Positions 15,736 through 24,259 of a DNA stretch of 52,652 nt are shown one piece after another. The DNA is taken from NCBI GenBank assembly GCA_024636475.1, contig JAGXHA010000097.1, forward strand, positions 1 to 52,652, read 5' to 3'. Under the pieces are notes generated by a model. It did no database searches. It saw only the letters and a program-made list of their open reading frames with translations, and was not told the DNA's origin. A program made the position numbers and the translations under genes. Position 1 is the stretch's first letter. Each line of letters begins with the position of its first letter. Source of the stretch: Roseobacter sp. GTDB lineage: Bacteria; Pseudomonadota; Alphaproteobacteria; Rhodobacterales; Rhodobacteraceae.

Positions 15736-16635
15736 ATGACAGACAGCGCCTTCCCCGACCACGAATATCTGACCGTCAAGGAATTGGCTGACCTGTTGCG
15801 GCTCAAGGAGCGCAAGATTTACGATCTGGCTTCTTCCGGAAAGGTGCCCTGTTCGAGAGCAACAGGAAAACTTCTGTTCGCGGCCTCGGAAATTAGAGCT
15901 TGGATCGAGCAGGCCAAGTCGGGCGGGATATCGGAGCTTGCCAAGGAGTCGTCCACGCGGCCTCCAATCTTTTTGGGAAGTCACGACCCGTTGCTGGACT
16001 GGGCGATCCGGCAATCGCGCTGCGGGCTTGCTACATATTATGATGGATCACTTGATGGACTGGAACGGTTCGTCTGTGGTGAGGGCGTGGCTGCGGGCCT
16101 GCACATTCACGATGAAAAGGCGGAAACGTGGAATGTTCAGGCCGTTTCGCAATCGGCGTCGCATCAGAATGCTGTCCTTATCGCCTTTGCAAGAAGGCGC
16201 AGAGGCCTTGTCTTCAGGCGCGGTGACGCGGCACCTTTAGGGCTGTCCGACCTTGTGGGGTGCCGCATCGTCCCCCGGCAAGCAGAGTCCGGGACGGACA
16301 CCCTGTTTCGGGAACTGGCCTTGAAAGAAGGTTTGGACCTGTCCAACCTTGAATTTTCCGAAGTAGCGCGCACCGAAGACGAAGCGGTCGAAACGGTGCG
16401 GCGCGGCGCTGCTGACGTGGCTTTCGGCCTTGAGGCCGTCGCGTGTAGCTACGGACTTGAGTTTCTACCAATCGTCGAGGAGCACTTCTCTCTGCTTGTC
16501 GACCGTAAAGCGTGGTTTGACGAGCCGATGAAAAAGCTGATGGCGTTTTGCGCCTCACAATCCTTCGCGAACAGGGCGCAAGCATATGGCGGCTATAACA
16601 CGGCGGAACTTGGCACGGTGATCTGGAACGCCTGA
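15736..16635 (+). CDS. HTH + periplasmic-binding-protein-like sensor regulator
   Basis: This 299-residue cytoplasmic regulator has no signal peptide. Residues about 10-57 form an excisionase/MerR-like helix-turn-helix (YLTVKELADLLRLKERKIYDL...SEIRAWIEQ). Residues about 75-290 match the PBP_like domain, a periplasmic-binding-protein fold that has been turned into an intracellular sensor (LGSHDPLLDWAIRQSRCGLA, GVAAGLHIHD, EVARTEDEAVETVRRGAADVAFGLEAVA). It is 55 bases after tupA. The obvious guess is that it senses tungstate or molybdate and controls tup and perhaps fdh genes. Homologues are also found beside other oxyanion transporters. Confidence 0.83.
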   Translation: MTDSAFPDHEYLTVKELADLLRLKERKIYDLASSGKVPCSRATGKLLFAASEIRAWIEQAKSGGISELAKESSTRPPIFLGSHDPLLDWAIRQSRCGLATYYDGSLDGLERFVCGEGVAAGLHIHDEKAETWNVQAVSQSASHQNAVLIAFARRRRGLVFRRGDAAPLGLSDLVGCRIVPRQAESGTDTLFRELALKEGLDLSNLEFSEVARTEDEAVETVRRGAADVAFGLEAVACSYGLEFLPIVEEHFSLLVDRKAWFDEPMKKLMAFCASQSFANRAQAYGGYNTAELGTVIWNA

Positions 16636-16643
16636 GGACAGCC

Positions 16644-16820
16644 TTATGGCAAACGTTGCTTCAAGGAAACCAGCACGAAACCATGGCACGACCCGCCGAT
16701 ATAGCGCTCCGATGACACAGGTGAGATGGCGTCGAAATAGCGGGTTTCGTTGATCCAGACCTTAGCGTCTTTGAGTTCGGGTTTTGCCCCCATGCCGCCC
16801 CCTTCGCCTTTGAAAAAACG
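16644..16820 (-). pseudogene. Remnant of a type ISP-like restriction/methylase gene
   Basis: On the reverse strand an open stretch of about 59 codons reads FFKGEGGGMGAKPELKDAKV and then WINETRYFDAISPVSSERYIGG. This resembles the C-terminal specificity part of type ISP restriction-modification enzymes, where a KVYIN-x-TQYF...YIGGYQ pattern is typical. It begins right after a TAG, loses the family sequence after YIGG, and has no room for the other ~900 residues of the enzyme. Homology appears to extend upstream of the only ATG, so I read this as a decayed fragment, not a 49-residue gene. Recognition is from memory. Confidence 0.45.
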
Positions 16821-16831
16821 CTAGGCATATT

Positions 16832-18211
16832 TCATTCCGCTCGTCCCGGCTTGAGAAAATCAGGCAGCCGTAATTCTATCAGGTCATTGCGCTTGATTGC
16901 ATATAATGCAGCCGCCGCACCCAAAACGTTGGCCAAGGCTGCGGCAGCGGGGATGCCCACGTATCCGAAGATACTGACGCCGATCCATGCAAGCGGTAAA
17001 TATACAATGAAAATCCGCCCCAGACTGATCGACATGGACCATAGCGCTTTATTGCGTGCGTTCATGGCGGCATTTGCGATGACGACGATGCCATAGCCGA
17101 ACAAGGTAAGCCCAACGATGCGCAGATATTGGGCGGCATAGCCCTGATCACTTTCTGTTGCGGCAAGCAGGCTGGCGATGGGTGTCGCAAAAACCAACAA
17201 GCCAAAGCCGATAAAACCACCATAGACCAAGCTGAAACCGAAAGCCCAAGATGTGGCTGACTGCGCCCGGCAAGCTTCTTTCGCACCCCAATTCTGACCA
17301 ACGACTGGGCCGATACCAGAGGAAAGAGCCAGCAGCGGAACGAGCAGAATTGACTGCACGCGGCCAGCTGCACCAAACCCTGCGACAGCATCATGCCCTA
17401 CTGTCGCGACTGCGGCCGTCACCAGTGCCATGCCAACCGGGTTAATCGCGTTGGACAGCGACGCTGGCAAACCTACGCCGAGGATTTTTACCAAGTTCTT
17501 GAAGAGCTTTGTGAATATGTTGCCGCAAAAGCCCAACAACCCGCGCCGCCAAGCGATCCAAAGAGCAACGGCCATCGCAACGATCCGGCCGATAAGCGTC
17601 GAGAGCGCTGCGCCAGCGGTTCCCATTTCGGGTATCGGACCCCAGCCAAAAATCAAAACGGGGTTCAACGCAATGCCAAAGAAGGCGGCCAAGATCATGA
17701 TCGCTGCTGACGTTGCGCCGTCGCCATGCGCCCGAAACACCGAGTTAGTGATCATCATCGTCACCAGAAACGGGAAAGATAATGCCCAAAGCAGCATATA
17801 TTGCGCGATCTCGTCTGCAACCTTGCCCGTGGCCCCCAAGCTGCCAAACAGGAACGGGAACATGAGATAAACGACCACTGCCATTATCGCCGACACAAAC
17901 GAGCCAAAGCCAAGCGCGTGCAGGCCAAGCCGACGGGTTTCTTCCGGATTGGCACCAGCGCCAACGGACTGGGACAATGCCGCATTGGCACCCGCGCTCA
18001 GACCAATGGAAAGCGACGTAATTGCCGTGATGACAGGGTATATGAACCCGACAGCAGCAAGGGCGGCACTACTGACCTTTGCCAAGAAATACGCATCTGC
18101 GAGGCCGACCCCGATCACCGAAAAAATGCCCAGGCTCATCGGCGCGGACATTGCTGTAAGCCCTTTCCATACTGCCCCTTTGGTCAGATCTCTTTTTTTG
18201 CTATCGGACAC
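16832..18211 (-). CDS. MATE family efflux transporter
   Basis: This 459-residue inner-membrane protein has about 12 helices and the internal two-fold layout of MATE exporters, with typical segments LADAYFLAKVSSAALAAVGF near the N-terminus and SSGIGPVVGQNWGA in the second half. It extrudes drugs or metabolites in exchange for Na+ or H+; the substrate is unknown. The GTG start is chosen because AAGGAA, inside the end of the topoisomerase gene, lies six bases before it. Only three bases separate it from that gene, so it is cotranscribed with topoisomerase IB and the DUF2945 gene. Confidence 0.9.
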   Translation of the reverse strand: MSDSKKRDLTKGAVWKGLTAMSAPMSLGIFSVIGVGLADAYFLAKVSSAALAAVGFIYPVITAITSLSIGLSAGANAALSQSVGAGANPEETRRLGLHALGFGSFVSAIMAVVVYLMFPFLFGSLGATGKVADEIAQYMLLWALSFPFLVTMMITNSVFRAHGDGATSAAIMILAAFFGIALNPVLIFGWGPIPEMGTAGAALSTLIGRIVAMAVALWIAWRRGLLGFCGNIFTKLFKNLVKILGVGLPASLSNAINPVGMALVTAAVATVGHDAVAGFGAAGRVQSILLVPLLALSSGIGPVVGQNWGAKEACRAQSATSWAFGFSLVYGGFIGFGLLVFATPIASLLAATESDQGYAAQYLRIVGLTLFGYGIVVIANAAMNARNKALWSMSISLGRIFIVYLPLAWIGVSIFGYVGIPAAAALANVLGAAAALYAIKRNDLIELRLPDFLKPGRAE

Positions 18212-18214
18212 ACT

Positions 18215-19207
18215 TTATTCCTTGCTAGGTTTTATTGATGTTTCAAAGGCGGGCAGGGTGCTGAGAAGCCCCATTAACCTTTGTTCAGCAGCAAGAAGAC
18301 CTGCTTTCTTGACCGGTTTGAACGCAAGATCACCTTTGCCAGCAAGATCAACGACGGCGGGGTGGATATAGCTTTTTCGCGCAACGGCTGGCGTATTGTG
18401 AAGACGGTGCGCAGCCGCCGATGCCATTTCGCGGATGGTAACCGGGCCTGCTTCGGCACACATGAAGGCAGCCAGCGTTCCGGCCCATGTGCGGAAGGTT
18501 TTCGCTGTCACGTTCGTGTCGTTCGCTGCCTCAGCAAGATACACATTCAGTTGTTGGGAAGACAACGTATGGGGCTGATCGTTCTGGTCGGTCCAACTTA
18601 GCAGTGTTGCGCCCGCGATATCATTCACCTTGTGAAGGAGCTTTTGGAGCGTTCGGTCGGTAATTTCCTTGCGGATTTTCTTGCCGCCTTTGGCGAGGTA
18701 GTTCAGTTCAATGTGGTCGTCGTGCAATTTCAGATGTTTGCGGCGCAGTGTCAGTGCGCCATATGTTCCGTTTTCCTTGGAGTAGTGCGGGTTGCCAACG
18801 CGCAAGGACGCACGGTCAATCATCGTGATTGCGGCGGCCAAAGCAAATTCGACTTCACCCGGTTCGGCTTGAAGATCGCGGGCAACCTTACGGCGAATGG
18901 CGGGAAGAACCGCGCCAAATGATGTCAGTTCATCAAATTTGGTCTCTGCACGGGCTGCCGACCATGCAGCATGGTAACGATACTGTTTTCTGCCGCGAGT
19001 GTCGCGCCCGGTTGCTTGCAAATGTCCGTTGTCTTTCACGCAAATCCATACGTCTTCATATGCCGGTGGAACCGCCAAAGCCTCGATGCGCTTCCTTTCA
19101 GGACCGCGGGCGATGGTCGTTCCGTCTGGCGCAAGATAGGAAAACCCGCGCCCGCACCGCCTGCGCGAAATCCCGGCATCGGAATCAGAGACATAAACCA
19201 GTTTCAC
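18215..19207 (-). CDS. Eukaryote-like DNA topoisomerase IB
   Basis: This 330-residue bacterial type IB topoisomerase relaxes supercoils through a 3'-phosphotyrosine. The N-terminal domain has GFSYLAPDG. The catalytic domain shows Arg in MIDRASLRVGN, the KGGKKIRKEI block, and FRTWAGTLAAF. The active tyrosine is in RKSYIHPAV, about 50 residues from the end. Length fits the Deinococcus/Rhizobiales-type enzymes. It follows the DUF2945 gene with one base between stop and start. Such enzymes are accessory in proteobacteria and are often linked to DNA-stress gene sets. Confidence 0.95.
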   Translation of the reverse strand: MKLVYVSDSDAGISRRRCGRGFSYLAPDGTTIARGPERKRIEALAVPPAYEDVWICVKDNGHLQATGRDTRGRKQYRYHAAWSAARAETKFDELTSFGAVLPAIRRKVARDLQAEPGEVEFALAAAITMIDRASLRVGNPHYSKENGTYGALTLRRKHLKLHDDHIELNYLAKGGKKIRKEITDRTLQKLLHKVNDIAGATLLSWTDQNDQPHTLSSQQLNVYLAEAANDTNVTAKTFRTWAGTLAAFMCAEAGPVTIREMASAAAHRLHNTPAVARKSYIHPAVVDLAGKGDLAFKPVKKAGLLAAEQRLMGLLSTLPAFETSIKPSKE

Positions 19208-19208
19208 G

Positions 19209-19424
19209 TTAGCTTTTTTCGACTTCTGACGCCAGTTTCAGGACTGTGTCGCCATCTTCTTGCTGGATGTACAAAGCCGGGTCATCTTTGCTCCCGTTGC
19301 GCGTAACCTCGGTGCCTTTGATCGTACGGGTGGTCTTTTCATGAAAAACGGATTGGATTTTGCCGGTTGCATACCCATTGCCCCACTTCCAAGTGACTGA
19401 ATCGCCGTCGTTAAAATTTGCCAT
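19209..19424 (-). CDS. DUF2945 (HVA1/Tudor-like) small protein
   Basis: This 71-residue basic/acidic protein matches the DUF2945 / hypervirulence-associated TUDOR domain family: FNDGDSVTWKWGNGYATGKI at the start, then the TIKGTEVTRNGSKDDPALYI strand pair and a K-S-E tail. These short beta-barrels are often next to DNA-repair or stress genes. The inner ATG is preferred because AGGGA lies 9 bases upstream of it; an ATG two codons earlier is too close to that site. It leads the DUF2945 - topoisomerase IB - MATE unit. Confidence 0.85.
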   Translation of the reverse strand: MANFNDGDSVTWKWGNGYATGKIQSVFHEKTTRTIKGTEVTRNGSKDDPALYIQQEDGDTVLKLASEVEKS

Positions 19425-19620
19425 GTTCATACTTCCCTTCAACAACTCTCAAAGAAACTGTCGAGGGTTTTGTTGGTTCCGCACGGCATCTTGGGTCTAC
19501 TGCGGTGTAATGCCGCTCTTTGGAGAAAGCGTCAGCCGGTAGCGCATGGCAGGGAAGGGGAGAGGCAAACCGGCAAGAGAGCAAGTTATCTTTGCCCGAA
19601 GTCTTCCTTGAGTGTTGTGG

Positions 19621-19655
19621 CGGATGGCAGAGATTTTCAAAAACTCTGCCATCCG
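19621..19655. terminator. Perfect 12-bp-arm hairpin after the sugar operon
   Basis: The arms CGGATGGCAGAG and CTCTGCCATCCG flank a loop that itself reads TTTT-C-AAAA, making a nearly perfect 35-base palindrome. It is about 40 bases past the stop of the FAH-family gene on the minus strand and before the DUF2945 promoter. It most likely ends the leftward sugar operon, although no T-run follows on either strand. The rest of 19425-19693 shows no gene. Confidence 0.6.
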
Positions 19656-19693
19656 TCTGATTGTAAAAAGGATCGCGCTGTCGCTAACTTTCC

Positions 19694-20554
19694 TTAGGAG
19701 TGTGCAGGCAAAACCGATGTGCGTTGTTCGCCCAAACCCGAGATGCCAAGCGTCACCACTTCGCCGCCCTTCAGGTAGCGTTGGGGGATCTGACCCATGC
19801 CGACGCCGGGCGGGGTACCGGTCGATATGACATCGCCCGGCTGAAGGCTCATGAAGCGGCTGCAATAGGCGATAAGATGCGGTACGCGGTAGATCATCGT
19901 CGCTGTCGAGCCGGTCTGCTGGCGTTCACCGTCAACATCAAGCCACATGTCCAGGTCATTGAAATCCGCAACCTCGTCTGGCGTGACAAGCCATGGGCCG
20001 GTTGGCCCGAAGGTATCGCAGCCTTTGCCTTTGTCCCAAGTGCCGGCGCGCTCGATCTGGTATTCGCGTTCCGAGACATCGTTGATCACGCAAAAGCCTG
20101 CGACGTGATTCATGGCGTCAGCCTCGTCGATGTAGACACCGGGTTCTCCGATGACGATGCCAAGCTCGACTTCCCAATCGGTTTTGACCGACGCGCGGGG
20201 GATCTGGATCGGGTCGTTGGGTCCAACAACCGATGACGTCCATTTGTTGAAAATTACCGGCTCTGGCGGGATCGGCATCCCTGCTTCTTCGGCGTGATCC
20301 GCATAGTTCAGACCAATGCAGATGAATTTCCCAATGCTGCCGACACAAGCGCCAAGCCGCAGATCATCTTGCGGTGTACCGTCAACAAGGGGCAGTGTTT
20401 CGATATCAATATCTTGCAAAGCTTTCAGGCCTGCGGGTCGCAACGTCTCGCCACTGATGTCGGAAACCTTGTCTGAAAGGTCACGCACCCTGCCAGAGGC
20501 GTCGAGAATACCGGGTTTTTCGGCTCCGGCGGGGCCATAGCGTAGAAGTTTCAT
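19694..20554 (-). CDS. Fumarylacetoacetate hydrolase-family enzyme (2,4-diketo-3-deoxy-sugar acid hydrolase-like)
   Basis: This 286-residue protein has the FAH fold: a 70-residue N-terminal lid, then the metal-binding acidic residues in the TDWEVELGIVIG block and the later ISTGTPPGVGMG motif. It is closest in pattern to bacterial 'ureidoglycolate lyase' annotations that turned out to be 2,4-diketo-3-deoxy-L-fuconate / L-rhamnonate hydrolases, which give pyruvate and L-lactate. The SDR at 31095 resembles the dehydrogenase that makes such diketo acids, and an FMN 2-hydroxyacid dehydrogenase could consume the lactate. AAGGAAA lies upstream of the ATG. It is separated by 144 bases from the transporter genes on the same strand. 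Confidence 0.85.
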   Translation of the reverse strand: MKLLRYGPAGAEKPGILDASGRVRDLSDKVSDISGETLRPAGLKALQDIDIETLPLVDGTPQDDLRLGACVGSIGKFICIGLNYADHAEEAGMPIPPEPVIFNKWTSSVVGPNDPIQIPRASVKTDWEVELGIVIGEPGVYIDEADAMNHVAGFCVINDVSEREYQIERAGTWDKGKGCDTFGPTGPWLVTPDEVADFNDLDMWLDVDGERQQTGSTATMIYRVPHLIAYCSRFMSLQPGDVISTGTPPGVGMGQIPQRYLKGGEVVTLGISGLGEQRTSVLPAHS

Positions 20555-20698
20555 ACAGTTTCCTTAGCTTTAAGAGTAATATTTGGCGGTATCTGTTTGC
20601 CTTCGTTCAGATCACGCGAATGCATCAGGGATCATGGGTGAACAACCCGTCGCAAAATGTCTAGTCCCCTGCACGGTCCAGCCGCAATGCAAGCCGCA

Positions 20699-22210
20699 TC
20701 AGGCGACTTGCGAGGCTTTGATCCCTGAAATCGCCTGAATAAGGTTGTCTTCGGTGACTTCCTCGGTGGTGAAGGTGCGCATGATTTGCCCGGAATACAT
20801 CGCAACGATCCGGTCGGACACATGCAACACTTCGGGCATTTCCGAGCTGATCACCATGACTGCATAGCCTTGGGATGCAAGTTCGCGCAATAGCTTGTGG
20901 ATCTCTGACTTGCTGCCCACATCAATGCCGCGGGTCGGCTCATCCACGATCAACACTTTTGGATGCATCGAGAGCCATTTGCCGATCACGATCTTTTGCT
21001 GGTTGCCGCCCGACAGATTGCCAACCAACTGTTTCCAGCCGGGGGTGCGAATGTCCAACTGTTCGCGATACTTGTCGAAGATTGTGATCTCGGCGCCTTC
21101 CGCGACAAAAGGGCCTGCCTTGAGATCGTCAATCTGCGGCAAAGTCATATTGTCCCGACAGTTCATGCCCAACACCAGACCTTGCCCCTTGCGATCTTCG
21201 GGAACCAAAGAGATTCCGCGTGCAATCGCGTCGGCGGGGGACGATATACGGACCTCCTCTCCCTCTAGCAGGATTTTACCAGCCGACGGGTCGCGCAATC
21301 CGAACAGCGTTTCGGCAATCTCTGTCCGGCCCGCTCCGACAAGCCCGTAAAACCCGACAACCTCACCCCTTCGCACTTCAAAGCTGACATCGCGGTAAAG
21401 CTTGCCGCAGCTCAGGCCGCGCACTTCCAGCGCCACCGAACCCAGCTCGTGCGTCGACGCGGCACGTGTCAGGTCAAGTTTGCGACCGATCATCATCTGG
21501 GTCACAGATTCCTCATTCGTATCAGCAGTGGCCACCGTGCCCTGATACTGACCATCGCGCAGAACGCTGATGCGGTCCGTGATCTTAAAGATCTCTTCCA
21601 TCCGGTGCGAAATATAGATGATCCCGACGCCGTCGGCTTGCAAATCGGTGATGACATCAAACAGCACCACCTTTTCCGCATCGGTCAAGGATGCCGTCGG
21701 CTCGTCAAAAATCACGGCCTTGGCATCCACGGTCAGCGCGCGCGCAATTTCGACCATCTGCTGGTTGGCGATGGAAAGATCACCAACCCGCGTCCACGCG
21801 TCAAAGGGCACGTTAAGCTTCTTGAGGATCGCATTGGTCTTATCGGCCAGCTTGCCCCAGTCTACCCGTCCAAGGCTTTTGCGGGGCAATTCGCCAAGGT
21901 AGATATTTTCGGCAACGCTCAGCTCTTCGGCAAGGCTCAATTCCTGATGGATGAAGACGATGCCCTTGGACTTGGCTTCGAGCGGGCCTAACATGACCAC
22001 TTGCGTATCGCCCATATAGATGGTGCCGCCGTCTGGCTGATGAATGCCCCCCAGCACTTTCATGAGTGTTGATTTTCCGGCACCGTTTTCCCCCATCAGG
22101 GCGTGCACTTCTCCGGGCATGACTGAAAACGAGACGCCATCAAGAGCGCGCACACCCGGAAAAGTCTTCACGATATCTTCAAGGCGCAGAACTGGTTTTG
22201 CGTTGGTCAT
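20699..22210 (-). CDS. Sugar ABC transporter ATP-binding protein (RbsA/XylG type)
   Basis: This 503-residue protein has two nucleotide-binding domains in tandem, as in the CUT2 (ribose/xylose) family. The first carries GENGAGKST, the Q-loop FIHQE, and FDEPTASLTD. The second has the usual degenerate P-loop (GLVGAGRTE) but an intact LSGGNQQKIVIGKWL signature and VDEPTRGIDVG. Its start overlaps the stop of the permease gene by ATGA. It drives uptake through the two permease genes next to it. Confidence 0.95.
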   Translation of the reverse strand: MTNAKPVLRLEDIVKTFPGVRALDGVSFSVMPGEVHALMGENGAGKSTLMKVLGGIHQPDGGTIYMGDTQVVMLGPLEAKSKGIVFIHQELSLAEELSVAENIYLGELPRKSLGRVDWGKLADKTNAILKKLNVPFDAWTRVGDLSIANQQMVEIARALTVDAKAVIFDEPTASLTDAEKVVLFDVITDLQADGVGIIYISHRMEEIFKITDRISVLRDGQYQGTVATADTNEESVTQMMIGRKLDLTRAASTHELGSVALEVRGLSCGKLYRDVSFEVRRGEVVGFYGLVGAGRTEIAETLFGLRDPSAGKILLEGEEVRISSPADAIARGISLVPEDRKGQGLVLGMNCRDNMTLPQIDDLKAGPFVAEGAEITIFDKYREQLDIRTPGWKQLVGNLSGGNQQKIVIGKWLSMHPKVLIVDEPTRGIDVGSKSEIHKLLRELASQGYAVMVISSEMPEVLHVSDRIVAMYSGQIMRTFTTEEVTEDNLIQAISGIKASQVA

Positions 22211-23208
22211 ACCTTCAATTCCTCTTTGCCTTTTATATTGAGCTGGCGATCAAGAATGAGCACTGCGATCAGGATCAAACCGATGACAAGATTAACGGTC
22301 GAGGTGTCTGCCCCGATGTGGCCCAGCCCCTTGCGCAATAGCTGGATGGCTAACACCCCGCCGAAGGTGCCGATCACACTGCCTGCTCCTCCAGTGATCT
22401 TTGTGCCGCCCAGGACGACAGCAGTGATGACCCAAAGCTCGTACAGCTGTCCGTCGTTGGGGTTCACAGAACCGGATTCCGAGTAAAACACCACCGCAGA
22501 CAGCCCCGCCAGAAAGCCGATGATCGCAAAGTTGATCATGATATGTGGTCCGACGCGGATGCCCGCATTGACTGCCGCTTCGCGGTTGTCGCCAATCGCA
22601 TAGGCATTGCGGCCATGTACCGTCTTGGTCATCAGAAACCAGATCGCCAAGGTGACCACCAGCAAGAACCATGACGCGGTGGCCAAGCCAAGAAACTCGG
22701 CCTCGGCAAAGTCGACCAGTGTCCAGTTGAGATGGCTCGTGGGCTGTTCACCGTTGAACATGAACACGAACCCGCGATAGCCGAGCATCGCTCCCAGCGT
22801 CACGATAAAGGCGTCGACCCCGGTTTTCCAAACGATAAAGCCGTTCAGCGCACCAAGTGCTGTGCCTGCCGCCAAGGCCAAAAGCCACGCCACGGGAATA
22901 ACCCAGTCACCAAGCCCCGCAAAGATCGGCCACGTCATGCTATCAAGCAAAACGATCGCTGCAATGGCAAAGGTGGCACCGACGCTCAGATCGATATTGC
23001 CGTTAACCATAACGATGGTCATGCCGATGGCTATGATGCCGATCGGGGCGGATTGCTTGAGCAGCAACAGCATGTTTTCCCAGTCCATAAAGGCCTTATC
23101 GGACAGGGACATAAATTCACCAGCGATGCTGAAAAAGGCCAGCTCCAGAACAATGAAGCCCCAAATTGCGCCGCTCTTGAGCGTTTTGGATAATGTACCC
23201 GGATTCAT
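22207..23208 (-). CDS. Sugar ABC transporter permease (RbsC type), intact copy
   Basis: This 333-residue membrane protein has about 8-10 helices and the CUT2 permease signatures ISVG-like NGNIDLSVGATFAIAAIVL and VLGGTKITGGAGSVIGTFGG near the C-terminus. The start ATG (MNPGTLSKTL) is chosen because AGGGG lies about 10 bases upstream, just past the stop of the other permease. It probably forms a heterodimer with the product of the neighbouring permease gene, so damage to that gene matters. Confidence 0.92.
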   Translation of the reverse strand: MNPGTLSKTLKSGAIWGFIVLELAFFSIAGEFMSLSDKAFMDWENMLLLLKQSAPIGIIAIGMTIVMVNGNIDLSVGATFAIAAIVLLDSMTWPIFAGLGDWVIPVAWLLALAAGTALGALNGFIVWKTGVDAFIVTLGAMLGYRGFVFMFNGEQPTSHLNWTLVDFAEAEFLGLATASWFLLVVTLAIWFLMTKTVHGRNAYAIGDNREAAVNAGIRVGPHIMINFAIIGFLAGLSAVVFYSESGSVNPNDGQLYELWVITAVVLGGTKITGGAGSVIGTFGGVLAIQLLRKGLGHIGADTSTVNLVIGLILIAVLILDRQLNIKGKEELKV

Positions 23209-23218
23209 GATTTTTCCC

Positions 23219-24192
23219 CTACGCAATCGGCGACCAAAGCTTGCCGCGCTTGGCTGCGATATCAAGCCAGACAGCAAGGATGATGATGACCCAGGTCACA
23301 ACGAACTGGATGTAGAATTGCAGCCCCATCAACAATAATCCATTCTGGATAAAGCCAAGGATCAAGACGCCAATGACCGTTTTGAAGATCGTGCCAGAGC
23401 CACCCAAAAGCGAAGCTCCTCCCAGAATTACGGCAGCCAGCACTTCAAGCTCCATCCCTTGGCCCACCGTGTTTTGTGACCCAAGTGACCGACTGGCCTG
23501 AATAAGCCCGGCGGTTGCAACGCAGGCTGCCGACATGACGTAGCAAAAGAACACAGTCCGCGCCCGCTTGATGCCGAAAACGTGGCCGCGGTGCCGTTGC
23601 CGCCCACGGCATAGATTTTTCGCCCAAAACCTGTCTTGGCCAGCATCAGCCCCAAAAGCGCTGCGAGTGCTGCAAATATCAGGATCGGCACGGGCAGGCC
23701 CAAGGCTGTACCCTGACCAAATACGCTGAACCAGGTTCCTTCTTTGTCAGCGATGTCCATATTCTTGCCGCCTGAATAAGTCAGCGTCAGTCCGTGAATG
23801 GCAGACAGCATACCAAGCGTCACAATCAGTGAATTGAGTTTGAGATACCCGACCAGAAAGCCAATCAGCGCCCCAAGCGCCAGCGTCATGGCGAACATCG
23901 CCGGAATCGCCAGCCCCGGGCCAATCTTGTCATGCAGATCAAGCACGACGATTGCTGAAAATGACATCATTGATCCGACGGACAAATCCAGATTGCCGCT
24001 GATCACAACGAAAGTGACACCTAGTGCCATGACCCCCAGAATGGCCGAAGACCGAACCACGCTTAGCACGTTGTCAGGGGTCAGAAACTTGGGATTGGCG
24101 ATGGTGAATCCGATCATGAAAACCACAAAGGCAATCAGAATGCCTTGTTTCGCCAGAACGCTCCCGAGCTGTTGTTTGGTGAGTGTGGCCAT
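23219..24192 (-). pseudogene. Sugar ABC transporter permease (RbsC type) with a frameshift
   Basis: The first ~205 codons from the ATG give a normal CUT2 permease (VISGNLDLSVGSMMSFSAIVVL; KTGFGRKIYAVGGNGTAATFS). The rest of the protein (CYVMSAACVATAGLIQAS...VILGGASLLGGSGTIFKTV, then the last helices) is in another frame ending with the stop at 23219. The break is near 23574, where the minus strand reads TTTTCGGCATCAAG and one extra G (TCG-GGC-ATC-AAG) would restore the frame. So a single base is missing. It may be a sequencing error or a real inactivating deletion. Both halves are otherwise well conserved, which argues for a recent change. Start has an excellent GGGAGGGG ribosome site. Confidence 0.85.
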
Positions 24193-24259
24193 GATCCCCT
24201 CCCTAGGTCGCTGGCAATTTCAGACAAGCATGGCAGGAAAACCCGCCAGCCCCATTGTG

